The notes below the pieces were generated by a model that worked only from the letters and a program-made list of their open reading frames with translations, had not been told where the DNA came from and did not search any database. A DNA stretch of 44,267 nt. It comes from Hyphomicrobiales bacterium. GTDB taxonomy: Bacteria > Pseudomonadota > Alphaproteobacteria > Rhizobiales > Beijerinckiaceae. The translations under genes were made by a program, and so were the position numbers. The stretch lies in assembly GCA_025358745.1 (NCBI GenBank), contig JANYIH010000263.1, positions 1-44,267 on the forward strand, given 5' to 3'. Of the stretch, positions 1 to 11,320 are shown one piece after another (positions within the stretch are counted from its first letter, which is position 1; the number at the start of each line of letters is the position of its first letter).

Positions 1-12
1 CGCACGAACGCT

Positions 13-1626
13 TCACGCCGCCGGGCGGTCGGCGAGCACGTGGTCGAGCCAGGTAGTGTCCATCTCCGGCACCGAGGAGATCAACTTTTCGGTGTAGGGA
101 TGATAGGGCGGCGCGAAGATTTGCGCCGTCGGCCCCTGCGCGATGATCTCGCCCTTCAGCATCACAGCGGTGCGGTGCGCGATGCGGCGCACGGTGCCCA
201 GATCGTGAGTGATGAACATATAGGCGAGGCCCAGATCCTCCTGCAACGTTCGCAATAGTTTCAGCACTTCCTCCGCCACCAGCGGATCGAGCGCCGAAGT
301 TGGTTCGTCGCAGATGATAAGGTCGGGCTCGGCGGCGAGCGCGCGCGCGATGCAGACGCGCTGCTTCTGGCCGCCCGAGAGTTGGCCGGGCCGGCGCTTG
401 GCGAAATCGGCGGGCAGGCCGACATGGGTCAGCAGGTCCGCGACTTTGGTTCGCACCTGAGAGTCCGACTTGTTGAAGAACAGCGTCATCGGCCGGCCGA
501 TGATCTCCTGCAAGGTCTGGCGCGGGTTGAGCGCGGTGTCGGGCATTTGATGCACCATCTGCAACCGTCGCAGCACGTCGCGCGGCCGCGCGCCCATGAC
601 AGGGGCGAGCGACTGCCCCGCCAGCCGCACATCGCCGCTGCGGCGCGGCAGCAGCCCCGCCACCACGCGCGCGAGCGAGGATTTGCCCGAGCCGGATTCG
701 CCCACCACCGCCAGCGTCTCTCCCCGCGCCAGCGAGATGTTGATGTTGCGCACCACCGTCGTGCCGGGGCGGTAGCCCGCCTCGACGTTGCTGACGCTCA
801 ACAGCGGCTCGGGATGGGCCGGCGGGTCAATCAACGGCGTCGAGGTCGCTGACCGCCGCTCGTTGACCAGCGCGGTGGCGTAAGCCGTGCTAGGCGCCTC
901 CAGGATTTGTTTGGCGCCGCCGACCTCCACCATCTTGCCGTGGCGCAGCACCATGATGCGATGCGCGATCTGCGCGACGACGGCGAGATCGTGGGTGATG
1001 TAGAGCCCCGCGGTGCCGAATTCGCGGATCAGGTCGCGCAGCAGCGCCAGCACTTCGATCTGCGTCGTCACGTCGAGCGCAGTGGTTGGCTCGTCGAGCA
1101 CGATGATGTCGGGGCGGCAACTCATCGCCATCGCCGCCATCGCGCGCTGCAACTGACCGCCGGAGACCTCATGCGGAAAGCGTTCGCCGAAACTTTCCGG
1201 GTTCGGCAATTGCAGCTTGGCGAACAGGGTTTTGGCGTAAGTCTCAGCCTCCGCCCGGCTCATCACGCCATGCAGCACCGGCGCCTCGCACACCTGATCC
1301 ATCAGCTTCATCGCCGGATTGAACGAGGCCGCCGCGCTTTGCGCGATATAGGCGATGCTCTTGCCGCGGAAGTTCCGCCGCGCGGCGGCGGTGCTGGCGC
1401 GCAACTCCACGCCGTTGATCCTGATCTGGCCGCCGGTGATGCGGCAGCCGGCCCGCGCATAGGCCATAGCGGCGAGGCCGATGGTGGATTTGCCGGCGCC
1501 GGATTCGCCGATCAGGCCGAGAATCTCGCCGCGCTTCAGCGTGACGTCGATCTTGTCGACCAGAACGGCGCCGGTGATGGTCTCGACCTGGAGCGCGTCG
1601 AGCGTCAGGACCAGTTCTTCGCTCAT
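13..1626 (-). CDS. Dipeptide/oligopeptide-type ABC transporter, fused double ATP-binding protein (DppD-DppF-like)
   Basis: Two Walker A motifs ([18 protein letters not shown]), two ABC signatures ([16 protein letters not shown]) and two Walker B regions in one ORF; start placed at MSEELVLTL, not the upstream in-frame ATG that overlaps the permease gene. Confidence 0.93.
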   Translation of the reverse strand: MSEELVLTLDALQVETITGAVLVDKIDVTLKRGEILGLIGESGAGKSTIGLAAMAYARAGCRITGGQIRINGVELRASTAAARRNFRGKSIAYIAQSAAASFNPAMKLMDQVCEAPVLHGVMSRAEAETYAKTLFAKLQLPNPESFGERFPHEVSGGQLQRAMAAMAMSCRPDIIVLDEPTTALDVTTQIEVLALLRDLIREFGTAGLYITHDLAVVAQIAHRIMVLRHGKMVEVGGAKQILEAPSTAYATALVNERRSATSTPLIDPPAHPEPLLSVSNVEAGYRPGTTVVRNINISLARGETLAVVGESGSGKSSLARVVAGLLPRRSGDVRLAGQSLAPVMGARPRDVLRRLQMVHQMPDTALNPRQTLQEIIGRPMTLFFNKSDSQVRTKVADLLTHVGLPADFAKRRPGQLSGGQKQRVCIARALAAEPDLIICDEPTSALDPLVAEEVLKLLRTLQEDLGLAYMFITHDLGTVRRIAHRTAVMLKGEIIAQGPTAQIFAPPYHPYTEKLISSVPEMDTTWLDHVLADRPAA

Positions 1627-1633
1627 CGCGCCC

Positions 1634-2467
1634 TCACATTTCCGCCTGGCTGCCCGAAGGCCGCGCGTCGATCGACAGCAACCAATCAACGACGAGATTG
1701 ACGCCGACCGTCAACGACGCGATGGCTATTGCCGGATAGAGCGGCGCGAACAGGCCGAAGTTGATCGCCGCCGAATTCTCGCGCACCATGCCGCCCCAGT
1801 CGGCGAACGGCGGTTGCACGCCAATCCCCAGGAAGCTCAGCGCGGCGACGAACAGAAAGTTGAAGCAGAACCGCAGGCCGAATTCCGAGATCAGCGGCGC
1901 CATCGCGTTGGGCAGGATCTCCGAGCGGATGATCCACCATAGGCCCTCGCCGCGCATGCGCGCGACTTCGACATAGTCGAGCACAGCCAGGTTCATGCCG
2001 AGCGCGCGCGCCAGCCGGAACACTTTGGTCGAGTCGATGATGGCGATGGTGAAAATCAGCACCGGGATCGACGAGCCGAACACACCCAGAATGATCAGCG
2101 CGAGAATGAGCTGCGGGATCGACAGAATGACGTCGACCAGGCGCGACAGCACGACGTCGACCCAGCCGGCCAGCACCGCGGCCGTGAAGCCCAGCGTGAT
2201 GCCGATGAAGAACGAGAGAACCGTCGTCGCCGCCGCGATGCCGATCGTGGTGCGGGCGCCATAGATCAGCCGGGTCAGCATGTCGCGACCGATCTGATCG
2301 GCGCCGAGCCACATCTGCGCCGACGACGGCGCCCAGGTGTCGCCGACCGATTGCGATTGCGCGTAAGGCGCGAACCAGGGGCCGATCAGCGCCACCAACA
2401 GGTAGAAGGCGACGACGATCAGGCCGATCCGGGCCGTCAGGGGGGGGCGATGTCCGAAGATCGTCAT
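1634..2467 (-). CDS. ABC transporter permease (DppC/OppC-like)
   Basis: Hydrophobic protein; N-terminal WLGADQIGRDMLTRLIYGARTT typical of DppC; adjacent to DppB-like permease. Confidence 0.92.
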   Translation of the reverse strand: MTIFGHRPPLTARIGLIVVAFYLLVALIGPWFAPYAQSQSVGDTWAPSSAQMWLGADQIGRDMLTRLIYGARTTIGIAAATTVLSFFIGITLGFTAAVLAGWVDVVLSRLVDVILSIPQLILALIILGVFGSSIPVLIFTIAIIDSTKVFRLARALGMNLAVLDYVEVARMRGEGLWWIIRSEILPNAMAPLISEFGLRFCFNFLFVAALSFLGIGVQPPFADWGGMVRENSAAINFGLFAPLYPAIAIASLTVGVNLVVDWLLSIDARPSGSQAEM

Positions 2468-2473
2468 GTGGCC

Positions 2474-3421
2474 TCAGCGTCGTCGGCGCAAGCGGGGATT
2501 GGCGAGCATGGCGAGGATGTCGGCCACGGTGTTGAGCGTGACGAACACGGCGGCGAACACCAGACCGCAGGCCTGGATCACCGGCACGTCTCTTTTGGCG
2601 ACCGCGTCCACCATATATTGGCCGACGCCGGGATAGACGAACACGTTTTCGACGACGACGACGCCGACGACGAGATAGGCCAGATTGAGCGCCACCACCG
2701 AGACGATCGGCCCCAAAGCGTTGGGCAGCGCGTGCCAGGCGACGACGCGCGAGCGCGTCAAACCTTTGAGGAACGCCATCTCGATGTAGGGCGTCGACAT
2801 GATCGACAACACGGAATTGCGCGTCATACGCAGCATGTGCGCCATCACCACCAGGGTCAACGTCAGCGCCGGCAGGAAGGCGACGTAGGTCCGCATTCCC
2901 AGCCCCATGTCGGAATCCACCGTCGCCAGCGAGGGAAACCAGGCCAGCTTGATCGCGAACACTATGATAAGAATATAGGCGACGAAGAATTCCGGCACCG
3001 AGATCGCGATCAGCGTCAGGATATTGGCCAGCCGATCGGTCAGCCGGCCTTCGCGGATCGCCGACAATATGCCCAGACCCACCGCCAGCGGCACGGCGAT
3101 GACCGCCGCATAAGAGGCCAGAAACAGCGTGTTGATGAAACGCGGCGCCAGTTCGTCGATGATGACGCGCCCGTTGGTCAGCGATTTGCCGAAGTCGCCA
3201 TGCAACACGCCGAGCAGCCATTGCAGATAGCGCAGATAGGCCGGCTTATCGAGGCCAAGCTCGGCGCGAAACACTTTCAGCGACTCGGGCGTCGCCTGTT
3301 GCCCAAGCACCGCCGAGGCGACGTCCCCCGGCAGGATCTGGGTGCAGATGAAAATCAGCACCGACACCGCCAGGAGCGTTAGCAGACCGAGAGCGAACCG
3401 CGTCGCAATCAAACGTAACAC
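2474..3421 (-). CDS. ABC transporter permease (DppB/OppB-like)
   Basis: LPGDVASAVLGQQATPE and C-terminal VVVENVFVYPGVGQYMVDAVAKRD motifs of DppB family. Confidence 0.92.
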   Translation of the reverse strand: MLRLIATRFALGLLTLLAVSVLIFICTQILPGDVASAVLGQQATPESLKVFRAELGLDKPAYLRYLQWLLGVLHGDFGKSLTNGRVIIDELAPRFINTLFLASYAAVIAVPLAVGLGILSAIREGRLTDRLANILTLIAISVPEFFVAYILIIVFAIKLAWFPSLATVDSDMGLGMRTYVAFLPALTLTLVVMAHMLRMTRNSVLSIMSTPYIEMAFLKGLTRSRVVAWHALPNALGPIVSVVALNLAYLVVGVVVVENVFVYPGVGQYMVDAVAKRDVPVIQACGLVFAAVFVTLNTVADILAMLANPRLRRRR

Positions 3422-3459
3422 GTGCTCGCTCTCCTTCTACGCTGTGGCTTGCGCTTGCG

Positions 3460-5025
3460 TCAGGCGAACCAGCCTTTTTCCGCGACGCGTTGATCGCACA
3501 TGTCGTAGTGCGGATGCGGCGCTGCGCCCATCACCTTCTTCGAGTAGCCGTCGAGATAATCGCCGATGGCGAAGCACACCATGCCGCCGTCTTCCGAGAT
3601 CATCTTCTGGCACTCGGCGTAGAGCTGGCCGCGCTTGGCGTCGTCGAGTTCGGCGCGCGCCTCCAACAGCCGTTTGTCGAATTCGGGACGGCGCCAATGC
3701 GTGTCGTTCCAGTTCGCATTGGACAGGAAAGTCTGCGCGAGCTGATTGTCCGCGCTCGGACGACCGCCCCAGTACACGGCGCAGAACGGCGCCTTCAGCC
3801 AGACGTTGCTCCAGTAGCCGTCGCCGGAGACTCGCTTGACGTCGAGCGTGATGCCCGCCTTCTTCATCGCCTCCTGATACAGCACCGCGCAGTCGGTCGC
3901 GCCGGAGAACGCGCCCTCGGACACCTGCAACTCGATCTTGGCGTCGGCCATGCCGGCCTTCTTGAAGTGGAACGCCGCCTTGTCGGGATCGTAGGGGCGC
4001 TGCGGCACATCCTTGGCGAAGTATTTCTGCGACGGGGCGACGGTGGTGTCGTTGCCCAACGTCGCGAAGCCCTTGTAGACATTGTCGATGATCTTCTGTC
4101 GGTCGATGCCGTATTTCAGCGCCAGCCGCATGTCGTTGCTCTGATACGGATCGGTATCGCACAAGGCCACCCAGGCGAAGCGGTTGCCGGTGCCCTTGGT
4201 GCGCACGACATTGACGGTCGGCGCCTTCATGACAAGCGAAACCGTCTTGGCGTCGAGACGGTTGGCCGCGTCTATCTGGCCCGAGATCAGCGCCTGCACG
4301 CGCGCCGCCGCATCCGGGATGTAGCGCAACTCGACGCCGTCGAAGTGGCCGCGATCCTTCTTCCAGTAGTCGCCCTTCTTGCGCTTGGTGACGACCCGCA
4401 CGCCCGGTTCGAACGTCACGAGTTCGAACGCGCCGGTTCCGTCGGGCTTCGACCAGTCGGTGAAATTGTTGGGGACGATCAGGATGTGATAATCGGCAAA
4501 GATCGAGGGCAGACCGGCGTCGCCGCTCGACAGCGTGATCAAAATCTGATGCGAACCGAGCTTCTTGATGTCGGAAATTCCCGCCATCAAATCCTTGGCG
4601 CCCGACTTGGTCTCGCCGCGGTGCATATTGAGCGAGTAGATCACGTCGTCGGCGTCGAGAATCTTGCCAGATGTAAAAGGAACGCCCTTGCGGATGTTGA
4701 AAACCCATTCCTTCGCGCCCGGCTTGGCCTCCCAGCTCTCCGCCAATTCGCCGACCGGATTGTTGTCCGGGCCGATCTCGACCAGCCCGTTCCACAGCTG
4801 CCAGCCGTAGGAAATCGGGATCGAGTCTGCGTAAGTGCGGGGGTCGAGGCTGTCGGAGGCGCTGCCGCCTTCCATGCCGAGGCGAAGCGTGCCGCCCTTC
4901 TTGGGCGCATCGGCGGCGCGAGCGCTGGAAGCGCTGAAGCCCAGTCCCAGCGCCGCGGCGCCGGCCATCAATTCGCGTCGATCTACGATAAGACCCGAAC
5001 CGCGCTTGTCGTTGCTGTGATCCAT
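3460..5025 (-). CDS. ABC transporter substrate-binding protein, family 5 (DppA-like), Tat-type signal
   Basis: Twin-arginine leader (DRRELMAGAAALGLGFSASSARA), GGTLRLGMEGGSASDSLDP, SBP_bac_5 layout; start of transporter block. Confidence 0.92.
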   Translation of the reverse strand: MDHSNDKRGSGLIVDRRELMAGAAALGLGFSASSARAADAPKKGGTLRLGMEGGSASDSLDPRTYADSIPISYGWQLWNGLVEIGPDNNPVGELAESWEAKPGAKEWVFNIRKGVPFTSGKILDADDVIYSLNMHRGETKSGAKDLMAGISDIKKLGSHQILITLSSGDAGLPSIFADYHILIVPNNFTDWSKPDGTGAFELVTFEPGVRVVTKRKKGDYWKKDRGHFDGVELRYIPDAAARVQALISGQIDAANRLDAKTVSLVMKAPTVNVVRTKGTGNRFAWVALCDTDPYQSNDMRLALKYGIDRQKIIDNVYKGFATLGNDTTVAPSQKYFAKDVPQRPYDPDKAAFHFKKAGMADAKIELQVSEGAFSGATDCAVLYQEAMKKAGITLDVKRVSGDGYWSNVWLKAPFCAVYWGGRPSADNQLAQTFLSNANWNDTHWRRPEFDKRLLEARAELDDAKRGQLYAECQKMISEDGGMVCFAIGDYLDGYSKKVMGAAPHPHYDMCDQRVAEKGWFA

Positions 5026-5184
5026 AAGCGTATTCTCCTCCGTGCCCGCGCCCGCCCTGCCCCTTCTGACGAATATTGGGCTATGGCATTATCAACGCGG
5101 TTTTTTTTAAACACAATAGCGCCGCCGCTCGGCAGGCGGCCGTATTTTTCGATGGCTGCGCCCAAATCCGGCTATTTGCCCTTT

Positions 5185-6171
5185 TCATGGGCCTGACCGC
5201 TCGCCGATACGGCGCTCGTGCTCGGCGATTGTCGCGCCTGCCGCATAGTCCTGCGTTCGCAGCGCATCGAGAACGGCGACAAGGCAGGCGTCGCGGCGCG
5301 CCTCCAGTTCGCGGATCGAGGCGCCGCCGGCCTGCGCGTCGGATTGCTCGGCCACCTGGTCGATCAGCGCCTCGGTCAGTTCCGGCGCCTCCAGCTTGGT
5401 CCACGGCAGTTTCAGCGCGGGTCCGAATTGGGCGAGGAAATGGCGCATTCCCGCTTCGCCGCCCGCCATGCGATAGGTCAGGAACGTGCCCATGAACGAC
5501 CACCGCAGCCCCGCGCCGTAGCGGATCGCGTCGTCGATCTCCTCCGTGGTCGCCACCCCGTCGTTGACCAACCACAGCGCCTCGCGCCACAGCGCCTCCA
5601 ACAGCCGGTCGGCGATGAAGCCGTCGATCTCCTTGCGCACATGCAGCGGCCGCATGCCGATTGCGCGGTAGAGCGCCATCGCCGCCGTCTTGGTCGCTTG
5701 CGCCGTTTGCGCGCCGCCGCACACTTCAACCAAGGGCAACAGATAGACCGGGTTGAAGGGATGCCCGACCACGAACCGCTCCGGCCGGCTCATCGCGTTT
5801 TGCAGCCGCGTCGGCAGCAGGCCGGAGGTCGAGGAGGCGATGATCACATCCGGCCGCGTCGCGCCGTCAATCGCCTTCAACACGCGCTGCTTGAGATCCT
5901 CGCGCTCGGGCAGGCTCTCCTGCACGAAATCGGCGTCAGCCGCCGCCGCTTCGATGCTGGGCGCAATCGTCAGCGCGCCCTCGCCCGTCGCCGCGTTGGG
6001 GAAAAGCTGCGCGCGGGCGCGCCGAGCGGCGGCGACAACCGTCTCCAGCTTGCGGCCGATCTCGGGATCGGGATCGTACAAGGCGACGTCGTGGCCCTCC
6101 AGCAGGAAGCGCGCCGCCCAGCCGGCGCCGATGACGCCGCCGCCGACCAGACCGACCCTCTGTTTGCTCAT
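5185..6171 (-). CDS. 3-hydroxyacyl-CoA dehydrogenase family protein, probable L-carnitine dehydrogenase
   Basis: Rossmann [78 protein letters not shown] characteristic of carnitine 3-dehydrogenases. Confidence 0.85.
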   Translation of the reverse strand: MSKQRVGLVGGGVIGAGWAARFLLEGHDVALYDPDPEIGRKLETVVAAARRARAQLFPNAATGEGALTIAPSIEAAAADADFVQESLPEREDLKQRVLKAIDGATRPDVIIASSTSGLLPTRLQNAMSRPERFVVGHPFNPVYLLPLVEVCGGAQTAQATKTAAMALYRAIGMRPLHVRKEIDGFIADRLLEALWREALWLVNDGVATTEEIDDAIRYGAGLRWSFMGTFLTYRMAGGEAGMRHFLAQFGPALKLPWTKLEAPELTEALIDQVAEQSDAQAGGASIRELEARRDACLVAVLDALRTQDYAAGATIAEHERRIGERSGP

Positions 6172-6174
6172 CGC

Positions 6175-7068
6175 TCAGCCCCGCTTTCGCAGCTTCAGTC
6201 TCTCACGCGCCTCGGCCGACCCGATCACCCGCGCGCCCATGTTGGTCAGGATCGTCGCCGCCCGCTCGACCAATTGCCCGTTGGAAGCGAGCACGCCGCG
6301 ATCGAGAAACAGATTGTCCTCCAGCCCGACCCGCACATTGCCGCCCGCCAGCGCCGCCATCGCCGCGAACGGCAACTGGTTGCGGCCGATCGAGAACGCG
6401 CTGAACACCGCGCCCGGCGGCAGTTGATTGACGAGCGCCAGCAAGGTCAGGGGATCGTCGGGCGCGCCATAGGGAATGCCAAGGCACAATTGGATCATGC
6501 AGGGATCGTCGATCAGCTTCTCCGCGATCAATTGCTTGACGAACACGAGATGCCCCGTGTCGAACACTTCCAGTTCCGGCCGCACACCGAGCGCCTGCAC
6601 TTTGGCCGCCATCGCGCGCAGCGTCGAGGGCGTGTTGGTCATCACATAGTCGCCGAGCGAAAAATTCATCGTGCCGCAATCGAGCGTGCAAATCTCCGGC
6701 AGCAATTGCGCGACATGGGCGAGCCGCTCGGTCGGCCCCACCATGTCGGTGCCTTTTGCGTCGAGCGGCAGCGGGTTCTCGCCGGCGCCGAACACCACGT
6801 CGCCGCCCATGCCCGCCGTCAGATTGATCACCACATCCACGTCGGCCGAGCGGATGCGCTCGACAACTTCCCGGTAAAGGTTCACGTCCCGCGCGGCCTT
6901 GCCCGTTTGCGGATCGCGCACATGGATATGCGCGATCGCCGCGCCCGCCCTGGCCGCCTCGATGGAAGCGTCGGCGATCTGTTTGGGCGTGATGGGCACG
7001 CCGGGATGTTTGCTCGTCGTGTCGCCGGAGCCTGTGACGGCGCAGGTGATGAAAACTTCGCGGTTCAT
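6175..7068 (-). CDS. Beta-keto acid cleavage enzyme (BKACE, DUF849), probable 3-dehydrocarnitine cleavage
   Basis: [48 protein letters not shown] motifs of DUF849; adjacency to LcdH-like gene supports substrate guess. Confidence 0.85.
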   Translation of the reverse strand: MNREVFITCAVTGSGDTTSKHPGVPITPKQIADASIEAARAGAAIAHIHVRDPQTGKAARDVNLYREVVERIRSADVDVVINLTAGMGGDVVFGAGENPLPLDAKGTDMVGPTERLAHVAQLLPEICTLDCGTMNFSLGDYVMTNTPSTLRAMAAKVQALGVRPELEVFDTGHLVFVKQLIAEKLIDDPCMIQLCLGIPYGAPDDPLTLLALVNQLPPGAVFSAFSIGRNQLPFAAMAALAGGNVRVGLEDNLFLDRGVLASNGQLVERAATILTNMGARVIGSAEARERLKLRKRG

Positions 7069-7081
7069 CGTCCCCCCTATC

Positions 7082-9118
7082 TTACATCACGCTGACGAGA
7101 CGCAGCGCGTCGTAGATCGCCGCATGGATATTGCGCGAGGCGACGGCGTCGCCGATGCGAAACAGTTGATAGGAGCCCTCTGGGTTGCGAACAACCGCCT
7201 GCGGCCGCGCCGCCAGCAACGCGGGTTGATCGACTTCCCCCAGATTGCGCGAACCCGGCTTCAACGCAAAGTACAAATCGTCAACCGGCGTCGCGCCGTG
7301 ATCGACGATGATCTGATCGGCCAGCCGCTCGACCCGTTTGGCGCCATATTCGTCGTAGAACACGCCCACCAGCCGGTTGCCCTCGCGCCGCACGCTCTCC
7401 AGCCGCAAGTTCAGCGTGACACCGACGTCGTATTTCGAGAACGCGCGCAGATAGGGGGGAAAGCTGGTCGAGCCCACGTCCGGCCCCATCATCCGCTCCG
7501 GCGTCATATAATCGACGTTCGCGCCCGCGCGGGCGCAGAACTCGGCGACGCTGACGCCGGCATGGGCGCCGTTGTCGTCGTAGACGATGACGTTCGCCGC
7601 CGGTTTGATCGCGCCGGTCAGAATGTCCCAACTCGACGCGACATGCTCCGCGCCGCCCCGCAGGAAATCGAGGTTGGGCACGCCGCCGGTGGCGATGATC
7701 ACCACGTCCGGCCCCTCGCGCGTCACGTCCTCCGCCTCTGCGTAGAGGTTGGTGCGCAACTCGACGCCGTGCTTCTCGCATTGCGCCAGCCGCCAATCGA
7801 CGATGCCCAGAATCTCGCGCCGCCGCGCCAGTCCCGCCGCGACCCGCACCTGCCCGCCCGGCTGATCCGCCGCCTCCATCAGCACCGTCTTGTGGCCGCG
7901 CGCGGCGGCGACGCGCGCCGCCTCAAGCCCGCCCGGCCCCGCCCCGACGACGACGAATGTCTTCAGCGGCCCCGCGCTACGCGTCACGACATGCGGCATC
8001 GTCAACTCGCGCCCCGTCGCGGCGTTGTGGATGCAGACCGCGTGACCGCCATAGATGCTGTCGATGCAATAGCCCATGCCGACGCAGGGCCTGATCTCAT
8101 CCTCGCGGCCCTGTTTGATCTTCAGCGCGATATGCGGATCGGCCAGATGCGCCCGCGTCATGCCGACCAGATCCAGCTTGCCCGATTCAATCGCGTGCCG
8201 CGCCGTCGCGACATCCTGCACCCGCGCGGCATGGAACGTCGGCAGCCGCGTCGCCACGCGGATGTCTCCCGCGAAATCGAGATGCGGCGCGGAGCGTTCG
8301 CCCATGCCGGGAATGACGCGCGAAAGGCCCTCCTCGGTGTCGATATGGCCGCGGATCACGTTGACGAAATCGATAGCGCCGCTCGCGGCGAGCGTTTGCG
8401 CGATGGTTGTCCCCTCGCGCCTGTCGATGCCGCGCTCGGCGTCCTCGTCGCACACAAGGCGCGCGCCGACGATGAAATCCTTGCCCACCCGCTCGCGGAT
8501 CGCGCGCAGCACCTCGAATCCGAACCGCATCCGGTTTTCCAACGAACCGCCATACTCGTCGCTGCGATGGTTGGTCAGCGGCGACCAGAATTGATCGATC
8601 AGATGTCCGTAGGCTTCGATTTCGAACCCGTCGAGCCCCGCCACCTTCACCCGCTCCGCCGCGTCGGCGTAGGCGGCGACGATGCGGGTGATGTCGAATT
8701 CCTCCATCGCCTTGGGGAATGCGCGATGCGCCGGCTCGCGCACATGGCTGGCGCCGAGGATGGGCAACCAATCGTCCTTGGCCCAGCTCGTGCGCCGGCC
8801 CAGATGCGTGATCTGGATCATCACCGCCGCGCCGTGGTCGTGCACCTCGTCGGCAAGCGCCTTCAACCAGCCGACCACTTCATCTTTGTAGAGCAGAATG
8901 TTGCCGAACGCCTGCGGACTGTCGGGCGCGACCACCGCCGAGCCGCCGATCATCGTCAGCCCGATGCCGCCTTTCGCCTTCTCCACGTGATAGGCGCGAT
9001 AGCGCTCCTTCGGCATTCCGTCATGGGTGTAGGCCGGCTCGTGCGCCGTGGACATCAGACGATTGCGAATCGTCAAATGCTTGAGCTGGAAAGGTTGAAG
9101 CAGCGGGTCTGCGCTCAT
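7082..9118 (-). CDS. NADH:flavin oxidoreductase/TMADH-type demethylase (dimethylglycine or N-methylproline demethylase-like)
   Basis: OYE-like TIM barrel ([56 protein letters not shown]), Fe-S Cys cluster [26 protein letters not shown]-terminal FAD/NAD domain ([20 protein letters not shown]). Confidence 0.85.
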   Translation of the reverse strand: MSADPLLQPFQLKHLTIRNRLMSTAHEPAYTHDGMPKERYRAYHVEKAKGGIGLTMIGGSAVVAPDSPQAFGNILLYKDEVVGWLKALADEVHDHGAAVMIQITHLGRRTSWAKDDWLPILGASHVREPAHRAFPKAMEEFDITRIVAAYADAAERVKVAGLDGFEIEAYGHLIDQFWSPLTNHRSDEYGGSLENRMRFGFEVLRAIRERVGKDFIVGARLVCDEDAERGIDRREGTTIAQTLAASGAIDFVNVIRGHIDTEEGLSRVIPGMGERSAPHLDFAGDIRVATRLPTFHAARVQDVATARHAIESGKLDLVGMTRAHLADPHIALKIKQGREDEIRPCVGMGYCIDSIYGGHAVCIHNAATGRELTMPHVVTRSAGPLKTFVVVGAGPGGLEAARVAAARGHKTVLMEAADQPGGQVRVAAGLARRREILGIVDWRLAQCEKHGVELRTNLYAEAEDVTREGPDVVIIATGGVPNLDFLRGGAEHVASSWDILTGAIKPAANVIVYDDNGAHAGVSVAEFCARAGANVDYMTPERMMGPDVGSTSFPPYLRAFSKYDVGVTLNLRLESVRREGNRLVGVFYDEYGAKRVERLADQIIVDHGATPVDDLYFALKPGSRNLGEVDQPALLAARPQAVVRNPEGSYQLFRIGDAVASRNIHAAIYDALRLVSVM

Positions 9119-9193
9119 GAGCGGGGGAGATTAGCGGGACTGCGCCGCTTGTATAGGGCGCCCGCGTCCATGAAAAATGGATGCGCCCAACGT

Positions 9194-10903
9194 TTAATAG
9201 CCGACCGCCGCGCCGCCGCCCCTGCGCGGGTCGTTGACGCCGTAGAACCGGGCCGCCCCCTCCGGCTTTCCCCCCAACCGGGGCGCGCCGATCAGAATCG
9301 CGTCGACATGATTGGCGGGCTGCGGCGGTCCGAAATGATGGCCCATGCCTTCCAGGATTCGGCGCGTGTCCGGCGACAGGGCGAACGGCTCGACGAAGGT
9401 CAGGTCGGGCAGCCATTGATTGTGGATGCGCGGCGCGTCGACCGCCTCCGAGATCGACATGCCATAGTCGATCACGTTGAGGATCGTCTCCAGCACCACC
9501 GTGATGATGCGGCTGCCGCCCGGCGTGCCCGTCACCATCACCGGTTTTCCGTCCTTGACGACGATGGTCGGCGCCATCGAACTCAGCGGCGTCTTGCCGG
9601 GCTCTATCGTGTTCTTCTCGCCCTGCACCAGCCCGTAGAGATTGGGCGCGCCGAGTTTCGAGGTGAAGTAGTCCATCTCGTCGTTGAGCAGCACGCCGGT
9701 TTCGCCCGCCACCACGCCGGCGCCGAACCAGTTGTTGAGCGTGTAGGTGACGGCGACCGCGTTGCCGTCGTTGTCGACGATGGAAAAATGCGTCGTGTTG
9801 ACGCCCTCGTGCGGCGGCTTGCCGGGCGCGAGTTCCGCCGAGGGCGTGACCTTGTCGGGGTCGATGGCCGCACGCACCTTGTCCCCATAAACCTTGCCGA
9901 TCAGGATATCCACGGGGTTATGCACGAAATCGGGATCGCCCAGGAGATTGTTGCGGTCGACATAGGCGTGCCGCATCGTCTCGATTTCGTCATGCAGCGC
10001 CTGCGCCGAGCCGAAGCCGAGCCTTTGCAGGGGATAGCCTTCCAGCACGTTCAGCATTTCGCACAAAGTCACCCCGCCCGAGCTCGGCGGCGGCGCGGAA
10101 ACGACCGTGTAGCCGCGATAATCGCACGCAACCGGCGCCAGTTCGCGCGGGGCGATGCGGTTGAGATCCTCCAACGTGATGATCCCGCCGCCCGCCTTCA
10201 CCGCCGCCGCGAGCGACGCTCCCACCTCGCCCTCGTAGAAGCCCGCCGCGCCCTGCTCGCGGATCGCCCGCAGCGTGCGCGCCAGATTCGTCTGCACCAG
10301 CTTTTCGCCCACCCCATAGGGCCGGCCGTCGTGCAGGAAGATCGCCGCCGTCGCGGGGTCGCGCGCCAACGTACCCGCCGCGAGCGCCAGCGGAAACGCG
10401 TCGCCGTCTTCGAGCGTGAAGCCGTCCTCGGCGAAGCGGATCGCCGGGTCGATCAGCGCCGCGCGGGGCAACGCCCCATATCTGTCGCGCGCATATTCGA
10501 GCCCGCCGACGGTCCCGGGCACGGCGACCGAGAGATAGCCCTGGGTCGACAACCCTTTGACCGGCTCGCCGTCGGGGCCGAGATACATGTCGCGGGTCGC
10601 CGCCAGCGGCGCCTTTTCGCGGAAGTCGATGAAGGTTTTGCGCCCGTCGGCGAACACGATGGTCATGAAACCGCCGCCGCCGAGATTGCCGGCGGCGGGA
10701 TAGACCACCGCCAGCGCGTAACCGACCGCGACCGCCGCATCGACCGCGTTGCCGCCCTGTTTGAGCGTTGCGACGCCGACCTCGCAGGCGAGCCTTTGCG
10801 CGCAGGCGACCATGCCGTGCTCGGCGGCGACCGCCGGCGGCGCTGCGGCATGGGCCGGGGTCGTCAGCAGCAGCAATCCGGCGACGAAGGTGCGCAAGGT
10901 CAT
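9194..10903 (-). CDS. ggt: Gamma-glutamyltransferase, exported
   Basis: Signal peptide MTLRTFVAGLLLLTTPAHA; NTTHFSIVDNDGNAVAVTYTLNNWFGAG catalytic region; SSGGVTLCEMLNVLEGY; PGGSRII. Confidence 0.93.
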   Translation of the reverse strand: MTLRTFVAGLLLLTTPAHAAAPPAVAAEHGMVACAQRLACEVGVATLKQGGNAVDAAVAVGYALAVVYPAAGNLGGGGFMTIVFADGRKTFIDFREKAPLAATRDMYLGPDGEPVKGLSTQGYLSVAVPGTVGGLEYARDRYGALPRAALIDPAIRFAEDGFTLEDGDAFPLALAAGTLARDPATAAIFLHDGRPYGVGEKLVQTNLARTLRAIREQGAAGFYEGEVGASLAAAVKAGGGIITLEDLNRIAPRELAPVACDYRGYTVVSAPPPSSGGVTLCEMLNVLEGYPLQRLGFGSAQALHDEIETMRHAYVDRNNLLGDPDFVHNPVDILIGKVYGDKVRAAIDPDKVTPSAELAPGKPPHEGVNTTHFSIVDNDGNAVAVTYTLNNWFGAGVVAGETGVLLNDEMDYFTSKLGAPNLYGLVQGEKNTIEPGKTPLSSMAPTIVVKDGKPVMVTGTPGGSRIITVVLETILNVIDYGMSISEAVDAPRIHNQWLPDLTFVEPFALSPDTRRILEGMGHHFGPPQPANHVDAILIGAPRLGGKPEGAARFYGVNDPRRGGGAAVGY

Positions 10904-11151
10904 CGCGGCTTGGCGCCTTCGCCGGGCTTCAGCGCGATGCCCGACAACAATTTCGTGAACATGTCGGCGCCTTGCTGGCCGGTCGAGAACCACGTCTGCA
11001 TCAGATTCTCGGGCGTGAATTTCCCCATTTCCGCCAGCATCCGCTTCTCCATTTCGGCCAGAACCGCCTGCTGCATCGGCTGCACGTCGGGAAGCCCGAA
11101 AAACTGGCGCGCCTCCAGCGGCGTGCAATCGATGTCGATGGTGACTTTCAT
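10900..11151 (-). CDS. Small DUF6489-like protein
   Basis: MKVTIDIDCTPLEARQFFGLPDVQPMQQAVLAEMEKRM...; ATGA overlap with ggt start. Confidence 0.75.
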   Translation of the reverse strand: MKVTIDIDCTPLEARQFFGLPDVQPMQQAVLAEMEKRMLAEMGKFTPENLMQTWFSTGQQGADMFTKLLSGIALKPGEGAKPR

Positions 11152-11320
11152 GCGGCCCCCCTGCCCCATATCGACGCGGAACGCGCGCAATTGCAAGCCG
11201 GGTTCCGCGCGCCGCGAACCCAGACCGCAAACGCGCCATCTTGACGCGGTCGGCGGGTTGGCCGAATCGAGGCGGGCGACGGCGCTGGATTCGGCGACGG
11301 GCAGAGCAGGAGCGACTAGC

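Noticed and set aside
5100-5160. Possible terminator after the lcdH-like gene
   Set aside because: A GC stem is present but followed by an A-tract, not a T-tract, on the transcribed (minus) strand
9156-9188. Imperfect hairpin between ggt and the demethylase gene
   Set aside because: Asymmetric internal loop and no T-tract; not convincing as a terminator
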